Shown here: piece by piece, positions 1-5,547 of the stretch
How the letters are laid out: each line of letters starts with the position of its first letter
How positions within the stretch are numbered: the stretch's first letter is position 1
Assembly: GCA_001873075.1 (NCBI GenBank)
Contig: MNYL01000071.1
Span: 1-5,547 of the forward strand
Direction: 5' to 3'
DNA from: Fibrobacteres bacterium CG2_30_45_31
Lineage (GTDB): Bacteria; Fibrobacterota; Fibrobacteria; Fibrobacterales; Fibrobacteraceae
Length of the DNA stretch: 5,547 bases
Made by a program: the position numbers and the translations under genes
Notes under the pieces: model-generated
The model's database searches: none
Told to the model about the DNA's origin: nothing
The model's input: only the letters and a program-made list of their open reading frames with translations

Positions 1-140
1 TTGGTTTCTTCCGAATAGGCCACTATAGGAAGCGCTGCAAAACGCTGAAAATCAGATTTTTTTTTGGCGGAATCCAACACGTCTGCATAGGTTTCTAAAG
101 AAAGTAATAAAAGAACAAACCAGAAATTATGAAATGGCAT
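1..140 (-). CDS. 5' end of a secreted, probable outer-membrane (BamA/TamA-like surface antigen) protein, partial
   Basis: An open frame starts at the ATG at 140-138 and stays open to the left edge, giving 46 residues. The start is supported by GAGG six bases upstream. Residues 1-19 form a signal peptide: MPFHNFW, then a hydrophobic core FVLLLLSL, then ETYA with likely signal peptidase I cleavage after Ala19. The mature protein begins DVLDSAKKKSDFQRF and continues FAALPIVAYSEET. That last stretch resembles the 'P-x-x-x-Y-x-x-E-T' entry into the first strand of POTRA-less BamA/TamA-family (surface antigen, Omp85-type) barrels. The product call rests on this short motif only; another beta-barrel or periplasmic protein is possible. 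The gene overlaps the 3' end of hemH by 14 nt, so it is probably translated from the hemH transcript. Lys26-28 are encoded by nine consecutive A residues. The gene is well supported; the family is tentative. Confidence 0.62.
   Translation of the reverse strand, partial: MPFHNFWFVLLLLSLETYADVLDSAKKKSDFQRFAALPIVAYSEET
57..65 (-). repeat. A9 homopolymer inside the surface-protein gene
   Basis: Nine consecutive A on the minus strand encode Lys-Lys-Lys at residues 26-28, just after the predicted signal peptide cleavage site. A tract of this length near the start of a surface-protein gene can slip during replication or transcription and shift the frame. The frame is open as read here. Confidence 0.6.
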
Positions 141-1095
141 TCAAATCCTCAACGGCAATGGTTGACGCAAAATCACGCACCCAATCAGGATCTCCATTGA
201 GGCAAGGGACACGATCAAATCGAACTCCACCCGCTTTTAAAAAAATCGATTTAGCTTCCACGTCGATCTCATACAACGTTTCCAAATTATCGACAGTAAA
301 CGCCGGACAAGCGACTAACACGCGCGCTTGTTTTTTTCCCAAATTCTTTAGCACCTCAAATGTTGAAGGCCCTAACCATTTTGCAAAACCAAATTTGCTC
401 TGGTAAGTGACAATGGGAGAAATGCCAAGAGCCTTTCCAATCCTATCAGAACTCATTTCGCAATCCTTTTGATAGGAATCCCCGGCAAGTATTCTCTTTT
501 CTTGTATTCCATGCCAGGAAAGGAGCAGGTGGGTGTGATTATCCCAGCATTTCTGAATCGAACGCACAACGCTTTGTACCCAAGCCGGACGATCCCAAAA
601 GCCCTCTAAATATTCGACATGGAATTGAGCGCTCGCCCCCACAATAGTCTGAACCTGATCCCGCACGGCACCGGTAGTCACATCAGAACGCTGCGGATAC
701 AATGGAATTACACGGATGTGTCTTGCCCCTTGTGATGCCAGCGTATTCAAAGCTTCCGCAATCGAAGGTTTACACCCATGTTGAAAGGCATAGGCCACAG
801 GGAACTGGTTTTTGAGATGCTCAGCAACGCCCTCTGCAAAAGCGCGGGTATGCGTCAATAATGGCATTTCTTCAACGCGGCATTGCGTAAGCATTTCTTG
901 ATACTTCGCGGCACTTGCACGGCAACGCAGGGGCGCAATGACATGACGTAACAGAGGCTGCCAAAAAAAGGGAGGGTTCCCCAATGTATGTGGATCTCCT
1001 AAAAACGACAAGAGATATTCTTTTACAGCGTCTGGTGTAGCGGCTTCAGGAGCCCCCAACTGCACAAGTAAAATTCCATTGTAAGCATTCACCAT
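127..1095 (-). CDS. hemH: Ferrochelatase (heme biosynthesis)
   Basis: Inserts ferrous iron into the porphyrin ring at the last step of heme synthesis; family members are soluble or membrane-associated. The 322-residue length matches bacterial ferrochelatases (about 310-320). The N-terminus carries NGILLVQLGAPE, the usual 'LLVNLGTP' opening, followed by VKEYLLSFLGDP. The conserved motifs follow in order: SAAKYQEM (61-68); PLYPQ (131-135); SWHGI (193-197) with catalytic His195 (His183 in B. subtilis, His263 in human); YQSKFG (231-236); KWLGPSTFEVL (239-249); and CPAFTVDNLETLYEID with Glu272 at the second metal-site position (Glu264 in B. subtilis, Glu343 in human). Gln198 replaces the usual Pro after HGI, a minor variation. 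No C-terminal cysteine cluster for an Fe-S centre is seen. Whether the substrate is protoporphyrin or coproporphyrin cannot be told here. It is divergent from the RavA-like gene and overlaps the next gene downstream. Confidence 0.96.
   Translation of the reverse strand: MVNAYNGILLVQLGAPEAATPDAVKEYLLSFLGDPHTLGNPPFFWQPLLRHVIAPLRCRASAAKYQEMLTQCRVEEMPLLTHTRAFAEGVAEHLKNQFPVAYAFQHGCKPSIAEALNTLASQGARHIRVIPLYPQRSDVTTGAVRDQVQTIVGASAQFHVEYLEGFWDRPAWVQSVVRSIQKCWDNHTHLLLSWHGIQEKRILAGDSYQKDCEMSSDRIGKALGISPIVTYQSKFGFAKWLGPSTFEVLKNLGKKQARVLVACPAFTVDNLETLYEIDVEAKSIFLKAGGVRFDRVPCLNGDPDWVRDFASTIAVEDLNAIS
146..150 (-). promoter_or_regulatory. Ribosome binding site for the surface-protein gene, inside hemH
   Basis: GAGGA on the minus strand, with the GAGG core (150-147) six bases before the ATG at 140, lies within the last codons of hemH. 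Its spacing fixes the start of the left-edge gene and suggests translational coupling to hemH. Confidence 0.6.
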
Positions 1096-1187
1096 TTTTC
1101 ATCCCACAAAACGCAAAGATTTGCTCTCTATATTAGAAAATTCACTCCGATCTTTAGGAAGGAAGTTACGCTGTCCGCTTACAAGTG

Positions 1188-1217
1188 GTTATATTTTGTC
1201 GCGGAGCTTGGTCCCAA
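1188..1217 (-). promoter_or_regulatory. Candidate promoter for hemH
   Basis: On the minus strand TTGGGA (1217-1212) and TATAAC (1193-1188) are separated by 18 bases. This gives 4/6 and 5/6 matches to a sigma-70-type consensus. Transcription would start near 1181, leaving a leader of roughly 85 nt before hemH. The -35 box lies directly beside the ribosome binding site of the divergent gene. It is a motif match only; promoter rules for this lineage are uncertain. Confidence 0.35.
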
Positions 1218-1218
1218 T

Positions 1219-1223
1219 AGGAG
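1219..1223 (+). promoter_or_regulatory. Ribosome binding site deciding the start of the RavA-like gene
   Basis: AGGAG sits five bases before the ATG at 1229. It favours that start over the in-frame TTG at 1121, because the resulting 494-residue protein matches the RavA family length and begins where RavA homology begins. Confidence 0.7.
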
Positions 1224-1228
1224 CATTC

Positions 1229-2713
1229 ATGACAATCACAGAACGTATCAGCAAATTGATGAATATTCTTACTCAAGGTCTTATGGATCGGGAAGATTTG
1301 GTGCGGCTTGGATTCTTATCCATTATTGCCGAACAGCCGATCTATCTTTACGGTCGTTCCGGATCTGGGAAAAAAATCATTATTGATCGTCTCATTAAAG
1401 CGTTCCGTGCACCGAAAGTGCAGCAATTTGGAAGACGCAATCATCAAGTTACTGAAAAAAGTGAACCCTACAGCATCACCATCTACAATAGCTTCGATGG
1501 CTCCAATCCATCTATGGCAAATTCAGTGCAAATTATTATGGAAGAACGCCTGACACGTGCGCTTATTCTTTCTGGGCATCAGCGCCCCGATGTCGCCTTA
1601 AACGAAGCGGGCATTGCTGACTGCATTCATTTAGTACTTTCCATTCCAGATACTATTTCTGCGGAAGCCTTGCTGTATCTTCTCAAAGAGCAAGGCGATC
1701 TCAGCCAAATCACGGTTCCACAGGAGCTGATGGTTTCCACAGATGAATGGAACGCGTGGCTAAAAGACATCCAAGAGGTGCAAATTTCAGAGGACACCTT
1801 TGACATTATTTCGGCTATTGCCACTGAAAGCGAAAAAAATAATATTTACATCTCTGCAAAACGGTGGAGAGGAATCGCACGTATTATTAAAGCCGCCGCA
1901 TTTTTCTCTGGGCGTAAGGAAACTGGCATCACCGATACGCTTTTCTTAGGCTCAAATATTTGGGGCAAACGAATTAACAATGAATCGCTCCTCAATGGAT
2001 TCCACAAAGGTCTTAACACTTACCTTGCAAATCACGCTCCAAATATCAATGATTTGGAAGCTCAATTACTGCAGCTACAACAAAATGCAGAGAAAGCAAT
2101 CAATGCTTCCAATGATGTGTTCAGAACTATTTCCTTCAACAATATGGACTGCATTCGTTATACAATTACGGTCGCAGGTGAAGCAATCACCCTTTATGCT
2201 CCTGTGGAAAAAATAGGAACCCGTGAAGATTTTCACCCCTTTAACGAGCTTCGCCACGAAGAAACTCGTGTGAAGTGTAATTATATGGGTAGCAGTATTT
2301 GCCTTATCGCTATTGACTCCCAGGCAAAACGCACGGGAATGCGAGCCTCTACCAATACCACTGCGGGTACGATGACTGGGAAAAAATCATTTGAAGAATT
2401 TGCGAAACTTCCCACAGAGGTGATCCGCACAAATGATCCAGAAAAAATAAGACAAAATAGAGATGCCATTAGCAACTTAAAACAAATGATTTTAAGTGCT
2501 ATTGAAACGAATGCTAAAGCGTTGATGGCTCTCAAAACCCTTTACACAGAACAAAAGAAACATCAGGATGATCCATTTTTGAATAAATCGACTTACCAAT
2601 GTTTTATGGAAGATCTCGCCCGTCAGTTCAAAAAGGTGAGCGAAAATGTTCAAGCCTTACAAGCCCTTCAAGAAGTATTTTTGCAAAAAACAACGAATGA
2701 GTCAAATACTTAA
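1229..2713 (+). CDS. RavA-like MoxR-family AAA+ protein with degenerate ATPase motifs
   Basis: 494 residues against 498 for E. coli RavA, with RavA-like order throughout. The N-terminal helix ERISKLMNILTQGLMDRED matches the RavA opening. The Walker A position reads GRSGSGKK (42-49): the Lys is kept but Lys49 replaces Ser/Thr. The Walker B position reads ITIYNS (83-88), with Asn87-Ser88 where RavA has Asp-Glu. Pro94, Asn98 and Glu106-Arg107 still align with RavA's GPAILNTLL...NER stretch. Sensor-1 Asn aligns to His117 and the arginine finger to Cys132. About 20 residues are missing between Walker A and Walker B, and the loop before sensor 1 is shorter. The lid is well conserved: YISAKRWRGIARI (207-219), AFFSGR (224-229), IW (244-245). 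A helical and LARA-like beta-rich region (about 270-380) and a C-terminal helical bundle (about 400-486) follow. RavA normally works with the VWA protein ViaA, which is not adjacent. I infer a pseudo-ATPase, perhaps an adaptor or a regulator of an active RavA elsewhere. Family call fairly firm; function unknown. Confidence 0.82.
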   Translation: MTITERISKLMNILTQGLMDREDLVRLGFLSIIAEQPIYLYGRSGSGKKIIIDRLIKAFRAPKVQQFGRRNHQVTEKSEPYSITIYNSFDGSNPSMANSVQIIMEERLTRALILSGHQRPDVALNEAGIADCIHLVLSIPDTISAEALLYLLKEQGDLSQITVPQELMVSTDEWNAWLKDIQEVQISEDTFDIISAIATESEKNNIYISAKRWRGIARIIKAAAFFSGRKETGITDTLFLGSNIWGKRINNESLLNGFHKGLNTYLANHAPNINDLEAQLLQLQQNAEKAINASNDVFRTISFNNMDCIRYTITVAGEAITLYAPVEKIGTREDFHPFNELRHEETRVKCNYMGSSICLIAIDSQAKRTGMRASTNTTAGTMTGKKSFEEFAKLPTEVIRTNDPEKIRQNRDAISNLKQMILSAIETNAKALMALKTLYTEQKKHQDDPFLNKSTYQCFMEDLARQFKKVSENVQALQALQEVFLQKTTNESNT

Positions 2714-2732
2714 CTATCGGGCCCTATAGGAT

Positions 2733-2761
2733 TTTTCAGATTACGAAAACGTTGTTAGTAT
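2733..2761 (+). promoter_or_regulatory. Weak candidate promoter for the lipoprotein gene
   Basis: TTTTCA (2733-2738) and TAGTAT (2756-2761) are separated by 17 bases, each a 4/6 match to sigma-70-type boxes. The predicted start lies a short distance before the ATG at 2784. It would allow expression independent of the RavA-like gene. Confidence 0.25.
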
Positions 2762-2783
2762 TGGAAAAATAAGAGAACGAAAT

Positions 2784-3164
2784 ATGAAAAAAATAATCTG
2801 GATGGTGGTACTTTCACTTGCCCTGATTTTGGTGGCTTGCAACGAGTCTTCTTCTTCTGCGTCTAGTTCTAGTGCGATGAAGAATGCAATTCCTGAATAC
2901 ACAGGCGCAGGTTCAGTGACCGTTGATGCGGATGATGATTGGACGTATAATGCCTCTTATGGGGGTGTTCCTCAAGACGATTTTGCGGCCTATTTAGGGC
3001 AAATAAAGGCTTCTGGTTGGAAACTTGATGAAAATTATTCAGTTCAAGGGCTTACTTATTCGTATGTGTTTTATAAGGATGAAAGTACGTTATATTTTAG
3101 CGTGATGTATTATATCAGTTCAAGTACAATGGAAATAGAAGTTTATGACGAAGCGGATTGGTAA
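2784..3164 (+). CDS. Small acidic serine-linker lipoprotein of unknown function
   Basis: 126 residues. The signal peptide MKKIIWMVVLSLALI ends in the lipobox LVAC, so Cys19 should be lipidated and the mature chain of 108 residues anchored to a membrane facing the periplasm or outside. The +2 residue is Asn, not the Asp that retains lipoproteins in the E. coli inner membrane. Residues 22-30 are a serine-rich spacer (SSSSASSSS), a feature common in Fibrobacter lipoproteins. The rest (about 36-126) looks like one small alpha/beta domain: a strand-rich start, a helix DDFAAYLGQIKASGW (65-79), then strands rich in Tyr, Val and Phe ending EIEVYDEADW. Small secreted domains with an 'F-x-x-Y-x-x-x-[IL]-x-x-x-G-[FW]' helix occur widely without known function. 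The mature part has 17 acidic and 4 lysine residues and no arginine. A weak AAGAGA lies seven bases before the ATG. It lies 70 nt after the RavA-like gene on the same strand; a functional link is unproven. Confidence 0.85.
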   Translation: MKKIIWMVVLSLALILVACNESSSSASSSSAMKNAIPEYTGAGSVTVDADDDWTYNASYGGVPQDDFAAYLGQIKASGWKLDENYSVQGLTYSYVFYKDESTLYFSVMYYISSSTMEIEVYDEADW

Positions 3165-3182
3165 ATCAGTTCTTTTTGCGGG

Positions 3183-4358
3183 TCAGATCATTTCGTTGTA
3201 GACTTTTTCCACGTCCTCATAGTTGAGTGGGCTAAAGTTTCCGAGCTCGTGGGGACGCGTCATCTTTATCTTTTTTGTCATCACTGAAATATCTTCTTTT
3301 CGAAAACTGGGGAGTTCTCTCAGTTTTGAAGGAAGTCCTAACTGTATCCAGAAATCGGAAAGTGCTTGAATGCCTTCGAGGGCTGTATCTTGAATATTGA
3401 GCTTGTTTGTGGGAGAGCCGAAAACACGTGTTGCGAGTTGAGCGAACCTTGCGGGGTCATGATTTAGTTGGTAACGCATCCACGCGGGATAAACAATGGC
3501 AAGTCCTGCGCCGTGAGCGACATCGTATAACGCGCTCAGTTCGTGTTCTAATGCGTGTGCGCCCCAATCTTCTATGCGGCCCAGTCCTAATAAATTCACA
3601 TGAGCCACAGTTCCTGCCCACATTAAAGTCGCACGCGCTTCATAGTTATTCGGGGTGTCCTTTACCACAAGGGCTGCATCAATAATGGATTTTAAAACCG
3701 CTTCGCACATCCTGTCTGTGAGATCGACTCCTTTTTCGTTGGTGAAGTAGCGTTCAAAAATATGAGACATCATATCGGCGACACCGCACGCGGTTTGGTA
3801 TTGAGGGAGCGAATAAGTGAGTTCCGGATTGAGAATCGAAAATTGGGGACGGAGACATTCGCCAGTGGCGGACCGCTTAAGGAGTGTTTTTTCTTGAGTA
3901 ATGACTGAATTTCCAGACCCTTCGGAACCTGCGGCAGGAATTGTTAGAATAATGCCAATGGGGAGCGCTTTCTCTGGCATACGGGTGCGTTCATGAAAAT
4001 CCCAAAAGTCACCGTCATCAAGAGCTCCCGCGGCGATGGATTTCGCAGTGTCAATCACGGAGCCACCACCGATGGCAAGAATAAAATCAATTTTCTCCAC
4101 TTTACATTTTTCAATGCCCTTGTATACGGGCCCGCTTTTCGGGTTGGGGAGAATCCCTCCGAATTCGAAAACGGCGATAGAGAATTCATGGAGCGATGAA
4201 CGCACTCGGGTGAGTAAACCGCTTTTTTCTGCAGAATGACCTCCATAAACGAGAAGGACCTTATGCGCCCCCGCTTTTTCTGCCAGGGCTCCAACACGAA
4301 TTTCTGTATCTTTGCCGAAAATAAAACGAGTGGGGGAGTAGTAATCGAAATTAATCAT
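3183..4358 (-). CDS. Iron-containing alcohol dehydrogenase, YqhD/butanol dehydrogenase (BDH) type
   Basis: A group III metal-dependent alcohol dehydrogenase of 391 residues (YqhD is 387), cytosolic, likely reducing aldehydes to alcohols with NAD(P)H. The opening NFDYYSPTRFIFGKDTE is typical of this subfamily. The Rossmann-like N-terminal part has VLLVYGGHSAEKSG (34-47), the region that contacts the nucleotide in YqhD, with His41 where many members have Gly or Ser. Then come AIGGGSVIDTAKSIA (95-109) and IPAAGSEGSGNSVIT (140-154). The metal ligands are present: Asp195 and His199 in GVADMMSHIFERYF, His268 in WGAHALEHELS and His282 in DVAHGAGLAIVYP, equivalent to Asp194/His198/His267/His281 of YqhD. 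All catalytic features look intact. Likely roles are fermentation end-product formation or detoxification of reactive aldehydes; substrate cannot be read from sequence. uvrC lies 90 nt upstream on the same strand, and the lipoprotein gene converges from the other side with an 18-nt gap. The Shine-Dalgarno is weak (AGAGA is rather far upstream), but the ATG is placed by homology. Confidence 0.94.
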   Translation of the reverse strand: MINFDYYSPTRFIFGKDTEIRVGALAEKAGAHKVLLVYGGHSAEKSGLLTRVRSSLHEFSIAVFEFGGILPNPKSGPVYKGIEKCKVEKIDFILAIGGGSVIDTAKSIAAGALDDGDFWDFHERTRMPEKALPIGIILTIPAAGSEGSGNSVITQEKTLLKRSATGECLRPQFSILNPELTYSLPQYQTACGVADMMSHIFERYFTNEKGVDLTDRMCEAVLKSIIDAALVVKDTPNNYEARATLMWAGTVAHVNLLGLGRIEDWGAHALEHELSALYDVAHGAGLAIVYPAWMRYQLNHDPARFAQLATRVFGSPTNKLNIQDTALEGIQALSDFWIQLGLPSKLRELPSFRKEDISVMTKKIKMTRPHELGNFSPLNYEDVEKVYNEMI

Positions 4359-4403
4359 AATACACCATTTGTTTCTCTTTACTTTGAAAAATGAAATTTT
4401 TGA

Positions 4404-4422
4404 ACCTCAGTTTTTTAGAGGT
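4404..4422. other. Small inverted repeat between uvrC and the alcohol dehydrogenase
   Basis: ACCTC (4404-4408) and GAGGT (4418-4422) can pair around a nine-base T-rich loop. With a small internal bulge the stem extends through flanking TTG and CAA. On the minus strand it follows the uvrC stop and is succeeded by a mixed A/T run, AAAAATTTCATTTTT, itself a short inverted repeat. It could be a weak or partial terminator, or part of the leader of the downstream gene. It lacks a clean GC stem plus U-tract, so no terminator is called. The rest of the 90-nt gap is AT-rich with no clear promoter. Confidence 0.25.
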
Positions 4423-4448
4423 AACAAGAAAATAATATTTGAAATCTT

Positions 4449-5547
4449 TTATTTATCTGCTTGGTACACCGCAATTTTTTCTCGGAGTTGATGGCCTCGC
4501 ACTTTACCCAAAAGATCTTCAATATCCTCTAAGGAGGCAGTCAGAAAATCTTCGCGGCTACGGTATTTGGATAGAATTTTTTGACGCGTTGCGTCCCCAA
4601 CACCGGGAACAGCGAGCCATTGCACTTTGAGATCTTCTTTGCGTTTGCTTCTCTGATAGGTGATCGCAAATCGGTGAGCCTCATCGCGAGCATTTTGTAA
4701 TAGCTTCAGCGCGGGGCTTGTGCGGTGAAGAACGATAGAGGGCCGGTTATCTGGGAATACTATCTCTTCTAGGCGTTTCGCGAGGCCAATGAGTGGTATG
4801 TTTGCATGACCCAGTTGTTGTAAAATAGTGAAAGTCGCATCCACTTGTCCCTTACCACCGTCCACAACTAAAAGATCAGGAAGGGGACTTTTTTCATTTT
4901 CTAGGCGTCTAATTCGCCGAGTAAGAACTTCTTGCATGCTCGCAAAATCATCGATGCCTTCGACGGTTTTGATAATGAATTTCCGATATTGAGATTTATC
5001 GGGCCTTCCGTTTTTGAACGAAACGAGACTCGCTACCGTATGGGTTCCCGCCAGGTGAGAAATATCCACGCACTCAATGTGAAAGGGAGTTTTCAAAAGG
5101 TTCAATTCTTTTTGCAAATCAAAAACACCTTGTTCAATTTCATCGTACTTACGGGCTTCGGCTTGCATTTCTACTAAAAGCATTTCTGCGTTCGCCCGCG
5201 CGAGCCGCATAAATCCTACTTTTTCTCCTCGCTGAGGAACTGTAAATATTACTTTGTGCCCCGATTTTTCGGAAAATTCTTCTTCTAATAACGTCTTGTC
5301 TTCCTCGGGAAGCGTATTTTCCAAAGCGATTTCGGGCGGGATCATTATGGCTTTTGAATACCAACCAGAAAGCATTTCGCAGAGAATTTCGGTTTCGTCT
5401 TGTTCTTCTCTACATTCCAAACAATAATGTCTGCGACCAAAGAACACGCCTTCACGGTATTCCAAAATAACTGCAGTCGCAAAAGTCTTGTTGCGTCGCA
5501 CAGCGATCACATCCAGCTTGAGTGACGCATCGCTCGCATCTGCTTTC
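4449..5547 (-). CDS. uvrC: UvrABC system protein C, C-terminal 365 residues (partial)
   Basis: The nuclease of bacterial nucleotide excision repair, which cuts on both sides of a lesion marked by UvrA/UvrB. The frame is open to the right edge (KADASDASLKLDVIAV...), so the GTG at 5510 is internal and the real start lies outside. The N-terminal GIY-YIG domain and the UVR (UvrB-binding) motif are off-window. Visible, counted from the first complete codon: the conserved lead-in VFFGRRHYCLE, then the RNase H-like domain that makes the 5' incision, with ECVDISHLAGTHTVAS (Asp161), GIDDFASMQEVL (Asp200), LLVVDGGKGQV (Asp229) and ARDEAHRFAI (His291). These match E. coli Asp399, Asp438, Asp466 and His538. 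A tandem helix-hairpin-helix DNA-binding module follows (about 309-361): VPGVGDATRQKILSKY is standard, while the second hairpin, LLGKVRGHQLREKI, is less canonical than the usual G-[IV]-G/S form. The alcohol dehydrogenase lies 90 nt downstream. Confidence 0.97.
   Translation of the reverse strand, partial: KADASDASLKLDVIAVRRNKTFATAVILEYREGVFFGRRHYCLECREEQDETEILCEMLSGWYSKAIMIPPEIALENTLPEEDKTLLEEEFSEKSGHKVIFTVPQRGEKVGFMRLARANAEMLLVEMQAEARKYDEIEQGVFDLQKELNLLKTPFHIECVDISHLAGTHTVASLVSFKNGRPDKSQYRKFIIKTVEGIDDFASMQEVLTRRIRRLENEKSPLPDLLVVDGGKGQVDATFTILQQLGHANIPLIGLAKRLEEIVFPDNRPSIVLHRTSPALKLLQNARDEAHRFAITYQRSKRKEDLKVQWLAVPGVGDATRQKILSKYRSREDFLTASLEDIEDLLGKVRGHQLREKIAVYQADK

Noticed and set aside
134..406. 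Plus-strand open frame of 90 codons antisense to hemH
   Set aside because: It is a shadow of the hemH coding strand, with no recognisable domain and no good ribosome binding site. The same applies to the other short frames antisense or out of frame inside the RavA-like gene, the alcohol dehydrogenase and uvrC.
1121..1228. A 36-codon upstream extension of the RavA-like gene from a TTG codon
   Set aside because: It has no ribosome binding site, its residues have no counterpart in RavA, and it covers the divergent promoter region. The ATG at 1229 has AGGAG at good spacing and gives the family length.
1229..2713. Idea that the RavA-like gene belongs to an anti-phage defence island
   Set aside because: MoxR/VWA pairs do occur in defence systems, but the neighbours here are housekeeping genes (hemH, uvrC, a dehydrogenase), and no nuclease, effector or mobile-element gene is seen.
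2714..2736. Possible terminator CTATCGGGCCCTATAG followed by ATTTTT after the RavA-like stop
   Set aside because: The inverted repeat has no room for a loop without losing its central GC pairs and carries a C-T mismatch. The remaining stem is too weak to call an intrinsic terminator, though the position and T-run are suggestive.
3165..3182. Shared terminator between the convergent lipoprotein and alcohol dehydrogenase genes
   Set aside because: The 18-nt gap has a T5 run, but I found no stable inverted repeat there or in the flanking gene ends.
5508..5510. GTG as a start codon for a 353-residue protein
   Set aside because: The frame stays open to the window edge with UvrC-like sequence upstream, and the protein would lack the GIY-YIG and UVR parts. 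It is an internal valine of a cut uvrC.

Overview
The window is a compact stretch of bacterial chromosome with six protein-coding genes, two of them cut by the window edges. No RNA gene, CRISPR array or insertion sequence was seen. The organism is a diderm (Gram-negative type): it encodes a lipoprotein and a predicted signal-peptide-bearing surface protein. The lipoprotein has a serine run straight after the lipobox, a style common in Fibrobacter and relatives. A Fibrobacterota host is my best guess, but it is an inference from style and not from a marker gene.

Layout, left to right. (1) Positions 1-140, minus strand: the start of a secreted, probably outer-membrane protein. It has a clear signal peptide, a good ribosome binding site and a 14-nt overlap with the end of hemH. 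(2) 127-1095, minus: hemH, ferrochelatase, the last step of heme synthesis. (3) 1096-1228: a divergent promoter region. (4) 1229-2713, plus: a full-length relative of the MoxR-type AAA+ protein RavA in which the ATPase motifs are broken. (5) 2784-3164, plus: a small acidic lipoprotein. (6) 3183-4358, minus: an iron-dependent (YqhD/butanol-dehydrogenase type) alcohol dehydrogenase, convergent with the lipoprotein. (7) 4449-5547, minus: the C-terminal part of uvrC, the nucleotide-excision-repair nuclease, running off the right edge.

How they relate. hemH and the downstream surface protein look translationally coupled. The RavA-like gene and the lipoprotein share a strand and are 70 nt apart, so they may be co-transcribed, although the lipoprotein has its own weak promoter candidate. 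uvrC lies 90 nt upstream of the alcohol dehydrogenase on the same strand. The genes are otherwise functionally mixed and do not form one obvious pathway.

The main point of interest is the RavA-like protein. It aligns with RavA along its length, yet has lost both acidic Walker B residues, the sensor-1 Asn, the arginine finger and the Ser/Thr of Walker A. About 20 residues between Walker A and Walker B are also missing. No viaA partner gene is beside it. It looks like a catalytically dead RavA paralogue kept as an intact gene. All comparisons to family members are from memory; no search was run.
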